64,000 bases of DNA, from contig UQUJ01000006.1 in NCBI GenBank assembly GCA_900544195.1, positions 1 to 64,000 of the forward strand, written 5' to 3'. Positions 16,490-24,647 of this stretch are shown here, one piece after another (within the stretch, counting starts at the first letter, position 1; each line of letters begins with the position of its first letter). Below the pieces are notes generated by a model. That model saw only the letters and a list, made by a program, of their open reading frames with translations, was not told the origin of the DNA and did not search any database. The translations under genes and the position numbers were made by a program. Source of the stretch: an uncultured Alistipes sp. (GTDB taxonomy: Bacteria; Bacteroidota; Bacteroidia; Bacteroidales; UBA932).

Positions 16490-17512
16490 ATGTCGGATTA
16501 CATCCTTGGAATCGAATCGAGCTGCGACGACACATCGGCTGCCGTGATTAAGGACGGATTCCTGCTCTCCAACGTGATAGCGAGCCAGCAGGTCCACAAG
16601 GATTATGGGGGAGTCGTTCCTGAACTGGCCTCCAGAGCCCACGAACAGAACATCGTGCCTGTGGTAAGCCAGGCTTTGGACAAGGCCGGAATCAAGGCGT
16701 CAGATCTTACGGCCATAGCCTTCACCCGTGGCCCTGGACTTCTGGGATCACTGCTTGTCGGCACATCGTTCGCCAAGGCGATGGGCGTGGCCTTGAATAT
16801 TCCTATAATTATGGTGAACCACCTTCAGGGACATATTCTTGCGGACTTCGTTAAGCAGGAGGGAAAGGAGAACCGCCAGCCGGCGTTCCCGTACCTCTGT
16901 CTGCTGGTCTCCGGCGGCAACTCGCAGATTGTCAAGGTGAACGGCCCTCTGGACTACGAGATTCTCGGGCAGACAATCGACGATGCTGTGGGTGAGGCGT
17001 TTGACAAATGCTCCAAGATGATGGGACTTGGCTATCCGGGCGGCCCTGTGATCGACAGGTTGGCCAAGCTGGGTGATCCGAACCGCTTCAAGTTCGCCAA
17101 ACCGCAGATTCCGGGACTGGACTACAGCTTCAGCGGAGTGAAGACCTCGCTGCTGTATTTCGTTCGGGACGAGATGGCGAAGGATCCGGAGTTCATGGAG
17201 AAGAACAAGGAGGACATCTGCGCCAGCTTCCAAAAGACATTGATAGACATTCTGATGGACAAACTGATCAAGGCCGCGAGGCAGACCGGTATCAAGGACG
17301 TGACCATTGGCGGGGGAGTATCCGCCAACAGTGGACTCCGCACCAGAATCGAGGAAGAAGGCCGCAAGCGTGGCTGGAACACCTACCTTCCTGAGTTCAA
17401 GTTCACTACCGACAACGCCGCGATGATCGCCATAGCCGGTTGGTTCCATTACCTCGCCGGCGAGCGCACTCCGCTCGACATAGCCCCTGTCTCCCGCATC
17501 GCGGATTATTAA
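16490..17512 (+). CDS. tsaD: tRNA N6-adenosine threonylcarbamoyltransferase
   Basis: TsaD transfers the threonylcarbamoyl group to A37 of ANN-decoding tRNAs, working with TsaB and TsaE. The protein opens with the ASKHA motif YILGIESSCDDTSAAVI. It has the metal-binding segment NHLQGH (Gln where most homologues have Glu), SGGNSQIV, TIDDAVGEAFDKCSKMMGLGYPGGPVID, PGLDYSFSGVKTSLLYF, and GGGVSANSGLR near the end. The ATG at 16490 gives 340 residues; ATG 16475 is also possible. It is a single gene transcribed away from tamB. Confidence 0.97.
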   Translation: MSDYILGIESSCDDTSAAVIKDGFLLSNVIASQQVHKDYGGVVPELASRAHEQNIVPVVSQALDKAGIKASDLTAIAFTRGPGLLGSLLVGTSFAKAMGVALNIPIIMVNHLQGHILADFVKQEGKENRQPAFPYLCLLVSGGNSQIVKVNGPLDYEILGQTIDDAVGEAFDKCSKMMGLGYPGGPVIDRLAKLGDPNRFKFAKPQIPGLDYSFSGVKTSLLYFVRDEMAKDPEFMEKNKEDICASFQKTLIDILMDKLIKAARQTGIKDVTIGGGVSANSGLRTRIEEEGRKRGWNTYLPEFKFTTDNAAMIAIAGWFHYLAGERTPLDIAPVSRIADY

Positions 17513-17550
17513 TGATAATGATAGTGAATGTTTCAATGACGAACCTTTCA

Positions 17551-17625
17551 GAACCACTTGTGGTTCAGCCTTGTGGTTCAGGCGCATCCCTCTCTCGATG
17601 AGAGGGATTTAGGGAGAGGGTAACG
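17551..17625. repeat. Small palindromes downstream of tsaD
   Basis: GAACCACTTGTGGTTC (17551-17566) and CCCTCTCTCGATGAGAGGG (about 17586-17604) are two small palindromes with no T run after them. They may be weak transcription barriers or repeat remnants. There is no gene here. Confidence 0.4.
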
Positions 17626-17661
17626 TGAAATGAATTGCTCATTTGAAATTTTGATAATATT

Positions 17662-17761
17662 GGGCCCACTTGAAATAGTGCCATTTGCCACTTTTTGCCC
17701 CTTACAGAAGTATCCGCGAGGCACATGTTTTTCAAAAAAAACGACTTTTTCAAGTGGACTC
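17662..17761. mobile_element. Family C MITE, copy C2, with target duplication
   Basis: This 100-bp element has terminal inverted repeats GGGCCCACTTGAAATAGT and ACTTTTTCAAGTGGACTC. In reverse complement it aligns along its full length with the element at 2633-2731. The flanks carry ATAATATT on both sides (17654-17661 and 17762-17769), an 8-base target duplication. It lies 43 bases before the FAD oxidoreductase start codon, so it may influence that gene's transcription. Confidence 0.75.
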
Positions 17762-17804
17762 ATAATATTGTATAGTAGGAAAAATCTGCTTTTAGGAAAA
17801 GAAT

Positions 17805-19559
17805 ATGATTGAATTCGAAATGACCGGCCGTGTTGGCCGAGACCTTAGGCCGGATGACGTGAGGATTGTCGCGGCGAGAGAAATGAACCTCCGCGGCAAC
17901 GCGGTCATCAACGTGATTGACCCGACAAAGTCCTACCAACCGACTTTCCCGAACGCCGACGCGACCTGCGTGATCGCCAGGCGTTCTATCGATGCCCGCA
18001 ACGATGTGGTCTACCGCTATCGCATCGAAGGCTACAACCACCGCTTTGAATCTTATGTCCCTTACGAGATTCCTGAATATAAAGACGTAACTGACGCCGA
18101 GCCCGTGATCATCATCGGAGCTGGTCCCGCCGGAATGTTCGCTGCGCTTAAGTTGCTGACTTTAGGCTTCAAACCGATCATTCTGGAAAGGGGCAAGAAC
18201 GTGCGTGACCGTAAGTTCGACATGGCGAAACTCACCCGTGAAGGAGTCCTGAATCCGGAATCCAATTTCTGCTACGGCGAAGGCGGAGCCGGCACGTTCT
18301 CCGACGGAAAACTCTTCACCAGGTCATCCAAGAGAGGCGACATCCGTGAGGTGCTGTACCAGTTCGTGAACTTCGGCGCAAGCCCGCAGATTCTTGTTGA
18401 TGCCCACCCGCACATCGGCACCGACCGTCTCCCGAAAGTAGTGGAGAACATCCGTCAGTGCATCGAGTCCCGGGGAGGTGAATATCACTTCGGCACGAAG
18501 GTCACCGACATCACCCGCAATGAGGACGGTACGATTGAGGTTTCGGCTCTTGACTCTGAGACTCTTACGAAAACAGGCAAGCCAAGTGTCCAGACATATT
18601 CAGCGAAGAAAGTCATACTCGCGACCGGTCATTCCGCCCGTGACATCTACGAGATGCTGGTCGCGAAGGACTGCGCCCTTGAGGCAAAGGGATTCGCGAT
18701 GGGAGTCCGTGTGGAGCATCCGCAAGCCCTGATCAACGACATCCGCTATCACGGACAGTGGGAGCCGGGGATGCCCGCGGCGGAATATTCCTTCACAGAG
18801 CAAGTTAACGACCGTGGCGTGTTCTCGTTCTGCATGTGCCCGGGCGGCGTTCTGGTGCCTTCTGAGACGGAGCCGGAGACCATCGTGATGAACGGTATGT
18901 CCAACTCGGCTCGAAGCGGCAGGTTCGCCAACGCCGGCGTGGTCGTGCAGATCAATCCGGAGGACATCCCGGAGGAATATGCCGGCAAGGGCGCTTTCGC
19001 CGGCCTTGAGTTCCAGAAGGATGTGGAAAGGAAGATGTGGGAATATGCCCACGAGCATTCCGATTCGGAGAATCCTTTTGTCGCTCCGGCGCAGAGGATG
19101 GTGGATTTCTGCGAGGGTGAGGATTCGGAGGATCTTCCGGAGACTTCCTACAAGCCGGGTGTCGTTCCGGCTCCGCTGCATGAGATTCTTCCTCCGTTTA
19201 TCGCCGAGAGGCTTCAGGATGCGTTTCCGATTGTGAACCAGAAGTCGATGAGGGGCTACTACACGAATGAAGCTTTGCTGATCGGTGTCGAGTCAAGGAC
19301 TTCGTCTCCGGTCCGCATCCCGAGAAACCCTCGCAACTGCGAGGCCGACGCCATCCCCGGCCTTCTTCCGTGTGGTGAGGGCGCCGGCTATTCCGGCGGC
19401 ATAGTTTCCTCTGCCATCGACGGCATCAACTGCGCCCTCGCCGCCGCCCGCTCCCTCTCCGGGGCTGATTCCGTAACTGGATTCGAGACAGGTCCCGTGA
19501 CTGGTTTTGAGACTGGTCCCGTGACTGATACTGAGGCCACTGGCGAGGCGGGCGAATAG
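17805..19559 (+). CDS. FAD-dependent oxidoreductase (COG2509-type dehydrogenase)
   Basis: The protein has 584 residues. The first ~95 form a small alpha/beta domain typical of this family. A dinucleotide-binding motif VIIIGAGPAGMFAALKL and ILERG follow near residues 100-130. Further conserved segments are FCYGEGGAGTFSDGKLFTRS, VDAHPHIGTDRLPKVV, ILATGHSARDIYEML and the C-terminal FAD contact LLPCGEGAGYSGGIVSSAIDGINCA. The true substrate is unknown for the family. The last ~30 residues are an odd low-complexity tail with a tandem VTGFETGP repeat, absent from the family core, ending next to a family B repeat; it may be a recent addition. Confidence 0.88.
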   Translation: MIEFEMTGRVGRDLRPDDVRIVAAREMNLRGNAVINVIDPTKSYQPTFPNADATCVIARRSIDARNDVVYRYRIEGYNHRFESYVPYEIPEYKDVTDAEPVIIIGAGPAGMFAALKLLTLGFKPIILERGKNVRDRKFDMAKLTREGVLNPESNFCYGEGGAGTFSDGKLFTRSSKRGDIREVLYQFVNFGASPQILVDAHPHIGTDRLPKVVENIRQCIESRGGEYHFGTKVTDITRNEDGTIEVSALDSETLTKTGKPSVQTYSAKKVILATGHSARDIYEMLVAKDCALEAKGFAMGVRVEHPQALINDIRYHGQWEPGMPAAEYSFTEQVNDRGVFSFCMCPGGVLVPSETEPETIVMNGMSNSARSGRFANAGVVVQINPEDIPEEYAGKGAFAGLEFQKDVERKMWEYAHEHSDSENPFVAPAQRMVDFCEGEDSEDLPETSYKPGVVPAPLHEILPPFIAERLQDAFPIVNQKSMRGYYTNEALLIGVESRTSSPVRIPRNPRNCEADAIPGLLPCGEGAGYSGGIVSSAIDGINCALAAARSLSGADSVTGFETGPVTGFETGPVTDTEATGEAGE

Positions 19560-19566
19560 TCTGACT

Positions 19567-19586
19567 GGTCGCTGAGCTTGTCGAAG
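19567..19586. repeat. Family B repeat, copy B4
   Basis: GGTCGCTGAGCTTGTCGAAG lies 8 bases after the oxidoreductase stop codon and about 50 bases before hairpin A3. The stretch CCGTTGAA...GTTTAGA-CGACAG that links it to A3 is also found between B3 and A1. Confidence 0.7.
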
Positions 19587-19638
19587 CGTACCATCCCAAG
19601 GTTTAACAGCCGACCGTTGAATCGACATCATTGTTTAG

Positions 19639-19712
19639 ATCGACAGGTGCCCCTCTCAACCGAAATTTTGCACGTTACCAAAATTTCTGGGTTGAGAGGG
19701 GCTCCTGTCGAT
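19639..19712. repeat. Family A long hairpin, copy A3
   Basis: This palindrome of about 74 bases has outer ends ATCGACAGG/CCTGTCGAT and the core ATTTTGCACGTTACCAAAAT. The middle of its stem (GTGCCCCTCTCAACC with GGTTGAGAGGGGC) is wholly different from A1, A2 and A4, yet still pairs. Confidence 0.85.
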
Positions 19713-19770
19713 AGGGTAGAGGTCTGTTATAAAGTTACACATTCTTTTTGTACTTCTGCCATACTCTTGG

Positions 19771-20262
19771 TGTACCAAGCAATGCCGTGCTGCTGTTTTG
19801 AACAGGAAAACGCCCTTTGGTGTACCAAGTGATACCGTGCTGCCGTTTTGTACAGGGAAACGCCCTTTGGTGTACCAAGTGATACCGTGCTGCCGTTTTG
19901 TACATGGGAGCGCCCTCTGGTGTACCAAGTGATGCCGTGCTGCTGTTTTGTACAGGAAAACGCCCTCTGGTGTACCAAGCGATGCCGCACGGCTGTTTTG
20001 TACATGGGAGCGCCCTCTGGTGTACCAAGCGATGCCGTGCTGCTGTTTTGTACAGGAAAACGCCCTCTGGTGTACCAAGTGATACCGTGCTGCCGTTTTG
20101 TACAGGGAGCGCCCTCTGGTGTACCAAGCGATGCCGTGCGGCTGTTTTGTACAGGAAAACGCCCTGTGGTGTACCAAGCGATGCCGTGCTGCTGTTTTGT
20201 ACAGGAACGTGGCCTCTGGTGTACCGACTTGATATCGTGCCGGATGCGGTGCGGTGATTTTG
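19771..20262 (+). repeat. 50-bp minisatellite, ten copies
   Basis: Units start at 19771, 19821, 19871, 19921, 19971, 20021, 20071, 20120, 20170 and 20220 (the last diverged). Each begins TGTACCAAGYGATRCCGTGC and contains GYGTTTTGTACAGG or a variant. The period is 50, with one 49-base unit. Units differ at a few fixed positions (GAAAAC or ATGGGAG; TGCT or GCGG). Long ORFs cross the array in several frames only because 150 bases equal three units; none looks like a real protein. There are no variable spacers, so it is not a CRISPR array. It ends about 50 bases before the serine-hydrolase gene and fills most of the gap 19560-20310. Confidence 0.9.
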
Positions 20263-20310
20263 TACGAAAAGATGAGTATCTTTGTGTCTGCAAAAAAGGA
20301 CGTTGATGAT

Positions 20311-21519
20311 ATGAGACTGAGCAATAGATTTTTTTACGGTTTGCTGGTGACGGTGGCGTTGCTGGCGGCGGGATGTTCCAAGGAGAGTGCGGATCCTGTG
20401 CCGGAGCCTGGGGCGGAAGGGCAGCTTGCTGAGAATCCTAAGGTCAAGGCGGCGGTCAAGACGATGGTTTCGGCGGCGGCCAAGACTGAGGCGACACTCA
20501 ATGCTGTGGAAGTCTGGCAGGAAGGGTACGCCACTTCGGGAGCGTGGGTGAACGGGACGGACAAGGACACCCGGCATCAGATGTGGTCGGTCACCAAGAC
20601 GTTCACGTCAATGGCGGTGGGAATCGCTGTGGGCGAGGGGAAACTGAATCTGTCCGACAAGGTAGCTCCCATGTTCCCTGAGGATGTGGCTGAGGCGGAG
20701 AAGAACATGACTGAGGAACAGAAAGCAAACCTTGAGGCGCTGACTGTCCGAGATCTGCTGATCATGGCGAACGGCCACAGAAAGGATCCTACAGTCGAGT
20801 ATGCGATGGAATATTTCAAGAAAAATCCTGTGGGAACACTCCGCTATGTTCATAATGAATGGGTTGACGTTTCCGGACTGCTGACAAAATTCGACGAGAC
20901 CTTGCCTGGACTGTTCTTTGAATATCCTTTCGACGCGACCCCGGGACAGGAATTCTGCTACGACAGTTTTTCTTCATGCATGCTCTCCGAGATCATCACC
21001 AGGAAGACTGGCGAGACCATGGCAGACTACCTCTACACCAGAATGTTCAAGCCTCTTGGGCTTGACTGGCCTGAGTGGGAGGACATCCACGGCATCACGG
21101 CTGGAGGCTGGGGACTTCACCTCACCACGTCGGAAATGCTGACATTCGGCCGGCTTCTTCTTGACGGCGGAAAATGGAACGGGCGGCGGATAATCCCTGA
21201 GGACTATCTGAATGCGGCCATCAAGGACAGGATCAAGGACGGCATGAACCGTGGACAGGACTATGCCACAACCGGGTATGGCTACCAGATGAGAACCCGT
21301 GAGGATGGCTCCCTCTACATGGCCGTCGGCCTTTTCGGTCAGTACATCGTCATGATTCCTGACAAGAAAGCCGTGATCGCGCTGACATCCGCCATGCCAT
21401 TCGATGCGGACAACATCCTTGGTGACCTGTCCAAGGTCATGGATCTTCTGAACGGAAACGTTGATTCCGGCGGAAAGCCTTTGGAACTGGCTTGGAAATA
21501 CATCGTCCCAGAACTGTAG
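20311..21519 (+). CDS. Beta-lactamase-fold serine hydrolase lipoprotein
   Basis: The 402-residue lipoprotein begins MRLSNRFFYGLL with the lipobox LLAAGC (lipidated Cys22). The catalytic fold is that of class C beta-lactamases and penicillin-binding-like esterases: SxxK motif S93-V-T-K, a YxS-type motif CYDSFSS, and the C-terminal barrel segment ATTGYGYQMRTREDGSLYMAVGLFGQYIVMIPDKKAVIALTS. The ATG at 20311 is chosen because it opens the signal peptide; upstream in-frame ATGs have no signal. Substrate is unknown: peptidoglycan peptide, ester or beta-lactam are all possible. The minisatellite lies immediately upstream and could affect expression. Confidence 0.87.
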   Translation: MRLSNRFFYGLLVTVALLAAGCSKESADPVPEPGAEGQLAENPKVKAAVKTMVSAAAKTEATLNAVEVWQEGYATSGAWVNGTDKDTRHQMWSVTKTFTSMAVGIAVGEGKLNLSDKVAPMFPEDVAEAEKNMTEEQKANLEALTVRDLLIMANGHRKDPTVEYAMEYFKKNPVGTLRYVHNEWVDVSGLLTKFDETLPGLFFEYPFDATPGQEFCYDSFSSCMLSEIITRKTGETMADYLYTRMFKPLGLDWPEWEDIHGITAGGWGLHLTTSEMLTFGRLLLDGGKWNGRRIIPEDYLNAAIKDRIKDGMNRGQDYATTGYGYQMRTREDGSLYMAVGLFGQYIVMIPDKKAVIALTSAMPFDADNILGDLSKVMDLLNGNVDSGGKPLELAWKYIVPEL

Positions 21520-21565
21520 TCCGTCCCTTCAGGGACTGTTAAGAAGTGACTGGGATTTGAAAAAA

Positions 21566-21602
21566 GAGGGCGACTAAAAAACTTTTTAGTCACCCTCTTA
21601 GT
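21566..21602 (+). terminator. Terminator of the serine-hydrolase gene
   Basis: AAGAGGGCGACTAAAAA pairs with TTTTTAGTCACCCTCTT just 46 bases after the stop codon. The A/T-rich stem top and nearby T stretch suggest it may act in both directions. Confidence 0.65.
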
Positions 21603-21645
21603 CGGGCGGAAGATGTCACCGGATTTCTGTCCGGTTCTGACTCAA

Positions 21646-21768
21646 TTACTTTTTACGGTAATGAGTCTTCACATGAATTTTCCTGCCGTTGACCACTCTG
21701 AAGTGACCTCTGACAAAAGAAAACTTTGAAGGAGCATCTTTGCAATCTGTACAAAGGCGCTCTTCGAC
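21646..21768 (-). pseudogene. Remnant or unusual-start small basic protein
   Basis: A minus-strand frame ending TAA at 21646 encodes about 40 residues: VEERLCTDC, then KFSFVRGHFRVVNGRKIHV and KTHYRKK at the end. The pattern of a Cys pair followed by a basic RGHFR..NG..I.V..HYRKK tail looks like a conserved small Bacteroidota protein. No ATG, GTG or TTG opens this frame before the in-frame stop within the neighbouring D element. It is therefore either a remnant cut by that insertion, or it uses a rare start such as ATT. An overlapping 42-codon ATG frame (from 21786) shows no such pattern. Confidence 0.35.
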
Positions 21769-21780
21769 GCTGATAATTAA

Positions 21781-21939
21781 GGAACATGAAAATAATAAGT
21801 TGCTTCAGATTAAGAGAAGATTTTCGAGGATAGATCTTTTTTTGAAGAAGGAGTGTGCCGGTGGCACATGACTGATGAGAAAAGAAATCTAGGCCGAAAA
21901 GATTCCTTAAGATGATGCAGGTTATTTTTTGAATGTTAC
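21781..21939 (-). mobile_element. Family D MITE-like element, copy D2
   Basis: In reverse complement this matches D1 at about nine of ten positions over 100 bases, including the GTGCCACCGGCAC hairpin. The left end GGAACATGAAAATAATAAGT and right end GGTTATTTTTTGAATGTTAC form an imperfect terminal inverted repeat. It probably disrupted the small basic ORF beside it. The remainder of 21940-22188 holds only the terminator-like hairpin below. Confidence 0.6.
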
Positions 21940-22028
21940 TAATTTGAAATGTACCATATAAATGATGCTATGCATTATTCGAGAGCGGAGAGCGGCTTGT
22001 CAAAGATTACATCGCCCGTTTAAACAAA

Positions 22029-22063
22029 AACAGGGTTAGAATATATAAAATTCTTACCCTGTT
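22029..22063 (-). terminator. Probable terminator of the TerB-like gene
   Basis: AACAGGGTTAGAAT pairs with ATTCTTACCCTGTT (13 of 14). On the minus strand it is followed by TTTTTGTTTAAAC. It lies 126-160 bases beyond the stop codon of the gene at 22189-23682. Confidence 0.6.
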
Positions 22064-22188
22064 CTCATCAGCGTCGGAGCTTGCCTCTCCTAGCACACTT
22101 CAAATTATGTCACATAAGTTATAGTTTTTTGAGGAATATGCAAATTATTTTTGATTTATACGTTCGTTAGAGTTGAATTGATAATCAT

Positions 22189-23682
22189 TTACTTGATTGC
22201 TTTCCAGAGAGGGGAGTCGGTCATTGGAACGGTGGATGAACCTTCCAGTGAAGATGTGAAGAGGGAAGGACTGGCAGGGATGGAGTAGGTTAGGGCCTCG
22301 ATGTCGAAACGGACCATGAAAAGCTCCGGGTTCGCAAGCTTCCGGGCGGAGGCGAAGCCGGTGTTGATGTAGGTCTTCAGCGAACTTCGGTGCTGGAGTA
22401 TGCTTTGGATATATTCAAGATAATTCTTCTTCCGGCAATCCTTGGTCGAAAGCGTGCTGTAGATGGTGATCGTGTCGAGGATGAGGTGGGCATATTCATC
22501 AGCCTTGCCGGCGAGATATTCATTGAAACGCGGAAAGTCGAAATCGCCGGAGGTGGTGAGATATTCGTTGAAGTCCAGAGCTTTGAGGAATGAGACGGCT
22601 TTGTTGAAGTCGGCCTGGGATATTCCTTTGCCGCCGCGGCTCAGAAGAAGCACGTAGAGGGTTTTCGCCTGCGGTGCGGACTTGAACCTGATGATCTCGC
22701 CCGAGCCGAGGATGAAGTCGCCTTTTGAGTTGATGCTGATGGGGTTGGTGATTTTCGCCTCTGAACTGAGATAGTCGTACAGGAACTTGTAGTAGCCTTT
22801 GTAGGAGAGGAGGTCGCGGCGCTCGTCGAAGCGGGAGACGAATGCCAGGATTCGTTTTTTGACCTCGGATGAGATGTCTATGCAGAGGAAATCCACCGTG
22901 CGGCGCATCGTGTCGCTGTCGTCAAGAATATGGCTGTCCCTGATTTTGACGAGCAGGAACGCTTGGTACGGAATCCGCTCAGGATCAATGTTGAACCTTG
23001 AAAGGATGAGGTGGTAGAAGGTTCTGGTGTCGAGGGTCTCCAGTGATTCCTTCAGATTGTTCAGTTTGATTTTGTCTCCGGCCGGCACGAGGTATTCCAT
23101 CGAACGCTGGAGAAGCCCGAATTTGTCATCGTCCTCAAGATGTTGCCCGAACTCTCGAATAATGTCCGGAAGGTAGAAAAACTCGATTCCGATGTCGCCG
23201 AACGCCTTTGAAATGAGTAAGTTGTCGTATTTGTCATCGAGAACCAGATGCGCCGCTTCCGAAGTTTGGCCTTCAAGAAAGACGATTTGCTTTTCAGGCG
23301 CTTCGGATTCGGCTGCGTCCGCGGACAGTATCCTGCACCAGTCTCTGGATCCGCTGTCGCAAGACATTGAGATTGAGGACAACAGAAGATTCTCCTCGAA
23401 GTCGATGTCGTTGTCCGAGCACATTATCTCGTTGAAAAGGTTGATGGTGCGCCTTGTCGGCTCTTCCTCAAGATTCTTGAGACAATCCACTGCACTCTCC
23501 AAAGACAGGTAGTGTGTAAGATCCAGCTCCTCCTGATCAAGCCCAAGCCCGGACTGCAATTTGTCCAGCACCGCGACCTCCTTCGAGTGGATCCGGTCAT
23601 CCGCTTTCACAAGCTCAACCGCAAGCTTCATCACAGCCCGCCGCTGAGTCCCGCCGAGGTTTATGGAATCCAAATTCAGCAT
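22189..23682 (-). CDS. Uncharacterised protein with TerB-like N-terminus
   Basis: The protein has 497 residues and no signal peptide or membrane segment. Residues ~14-115 look like a TerB-type helical domain (RRAVMKLAVELVKADDRIHSKEVAVLDKL...LFNEIMCSDNDIDFEENLLL), a fold tied to metal binding and membrane-stress or defence systems. The central part contains DNLLISKAFGDIGIEFFYLPDIIREFG. The remainder is unlike anything I recognise. The Ser/Thr-rich C-terminal tail ends SPLWKAIK. It has its own consensus promoter and terminator and is flanked by two D elements, so it is a stand-alone, accessory-looking gene. Function unknown. Confidence 0.7.
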   Translation of the reverse strand: MLNLDSINLGGTQRRAVMKLAVELVKADDRIHSKEVAVLDKLQSGLGLDQEELDLTHYLSLESAVDCLKNLEEEPTRRTINLFNEIMCSDNDIDFEENLLLSSISMSCDSGSRDWCRILSADAAESEAPEKQIVFLEGQTSEAAHLVLDDKYDNLLISKAFGDIGIEFFYLPDIIREFGQHLEDDDKFGLLQRSMEYLVPAGDKIKLNNLKESLETLDTRTFYHLILSRFNIDPERIPYQAFLLVKIRDSHILDDSDTMRRTVDFLCIDISSEVKKRILAFVSRFDERRDLLSYKGYYKFLYDYLSSEAKITNPISINSKGDFILGSGEIIRFKSAPQAKTLYVLLLSRGGKGISQADFNKAVSFLKALDFNEYLTTSGDFDFPRFNEYLAGKADEYAHLILDTITIYSTLSTKDCRKKNYLEYIQSILQHRSSLKTYINTGFASARKLANPELFMVRFDIEALTYSIPASPSLFTSSLEGSSTVPMTDSPLWKAIK

Positions 23683-23700
23683 CTATCTTTTTGCCGGTGC

Positions 23701-23732
23701 CAAACTTAACGCTTTTATCTTAAATTACCAAA
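23701..23732 (-). promoter_or_regulatory. Promoter of the TerB-like gene
   Basis: On the minus strand, TTTG (23729-23732), N20 and TAAGTTTG (23701-23708) give an exact consensus match, 18 bases before the ATG. Confidence 0.75.
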
Positions 23733-23760
23733 TCTCATCGAATGATGTATAGTGATCTAA

Positions 23761-23904
23761 GTAACCCTTAAAAAATAACTTGGTAATCCTTGCTTGATTG
23801 TCTTTTCTCATCAGTCATGTGCCACCTGCACACTCCTTCTTCCAAAAGACATCTATTCTCGAAAATACCGCCAAATCTTTACCAACTTATTTTTTAACGC
23901 TTAC
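23761..23904 (+). mobile_element. Family D MITE-like element, copy D3, with 23-bp inverted ends
   Basis: The left end GTAACCCTTAAAAAATAACT... (23761-23783) and right end (23882-23904, finishing AACGCTTAC) are inverted repeats matching at 20 of 23 positions. The interior carries the D core (CTCATCAGTCATGTGCC, then CACTCCTTCTTCC). This copy shows the element's limits most clearly. It ends 8 bases before the rubrerythrin promoter. Together with that promoter it fills the gap 23683-24096. Confidence 0.65.
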
Positions 23905-23911
23905 TTAGGGC

Positions 23912-23942
23912 TTTCTTTATCAAGGTAATTTTATTACATTTG
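23912..23942 (+). promoter_or_regulatory. Probable rubrerythrin promoter
   Basis: TTTC (23912-23915), N19 and TACATTTG (23935-23942) match the consensus. The implied leader is about 150 bases and contains a 20-codon ATG frame beginning MNDVDERRKE; whether it is translated is unclear. Confidence 0.55.
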
Positions 23943-24096
23943 CATGACCGGTATCTTGTGGCTGGGGGGGATGAATGATGTTGACGAAAGGCGGAAGGAA
24001 GTATCTGCCGGAGGCTCACTTGGGGATGGATGATGGACTCGGGGTGGCAAAGGCACGGAAAGGAACACAAAAGGTTATATTTAATATTCATAGAAT

Positions 24097-24636
24097 ATGG
24101 AACTTAAAGGATCGAAGACAGAGGAGAACCTGCGGACGGCGTTCGCGGGGGAGAGCCAGGCTCACACAAAGTATTTGTATTATGCGTCGAAGGCGGCGAA
24201 GGACGGCTATGTGCAGATAGGCAAGCTGTTCGAGGATACGGCGAAGAACGAGAAGGAACATGCGAAGATCTGGTTCAAGTTCCTGCACAATGGCGCGGTT
24301 CCTTCGACTGAGGAGAATCTTGCTGACGCCGCGGCAGGGGAGAACTACGAGTGGACCGACATGTACGCCGGATTCGCCAAGACCGCGAAGGAGGAAGGGT
24401 TTGACGAGATCGCGTTCCTGTTCGAGAAGGTCGGGGCGATCGAGAAGACCCACGAAGAGCGCTATAGGAAACTGTTGAAGAATGTGCAGGACGCGGTGGT
24501 GTTCTCCAAGGACGAGGACATGATCTGGGAGTGCTCTAACTGCGGCCACATCGTGATCGGCAAGAAGGCACCGGAGGTCTGCCCTGTCTGCAAGCACCCG
24601 AGAAGTTATTTTCAAATAAAGGCTGAGAACTATTAA
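24097..24636 (+). CDS. rbr: Rubrerythrin
   Basis: Rubrerythrin is a cytosolic non-haem diiron peroxidase that protects anaerobes from hydrogen peroxide. The ferritin-like four-helix part (residues ~1-135) has the metal ligands in ENLRTAFAGESQAHTKY, NEKEHAKIWF and the later EKTHEERY. A C-terminal rubredoxin-like domain binds one iron through CSNCGH and CPVCKHPRSYF. The length of 179 residues is slightly short but complete. The C1 peptidase gene begins 11 bases downstream and may be co-transcribed. Confidence 0.96.
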   Translation: MELKGSKTEENLRTAFAGESQAHTKYLYYASKAAKDGYVQIGKLFEDTAKNEKEHAKIWFKFLHNGAVPSTEENLADAAAGENYEWTDMYAGFAKTAKEEGFDEIAFLFEKVGAIEKTHEERYRKLLKNVQDAVVFSKDEDMIWECSNCGHIVIGKKAPEVCPVCKHPRSYFQIKAENY

Positions 24637-24647
24637 AATTATCGAAT

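Noticed and set aside
19771..20262. CRISPR array
   Set aside because: The whole 50-bp unit is repeated without unique spacers, and no cas genes are present.
20277..20284. TATCTTTG before the serine-hydrolase gene as a complete promoter
   Set aside because: The only TTTG upstream is 14 bases away, too short for the 19-21 spacing. It may still be a weak -7 box.
19656..20577. Several long ORFs across the 50-bp repeat array
   Set aside because: The repeat length is not divisible by three, so three frames per strand stay open by chance. The peptides are simple repeats and extend antisense into the hydrolase gene.
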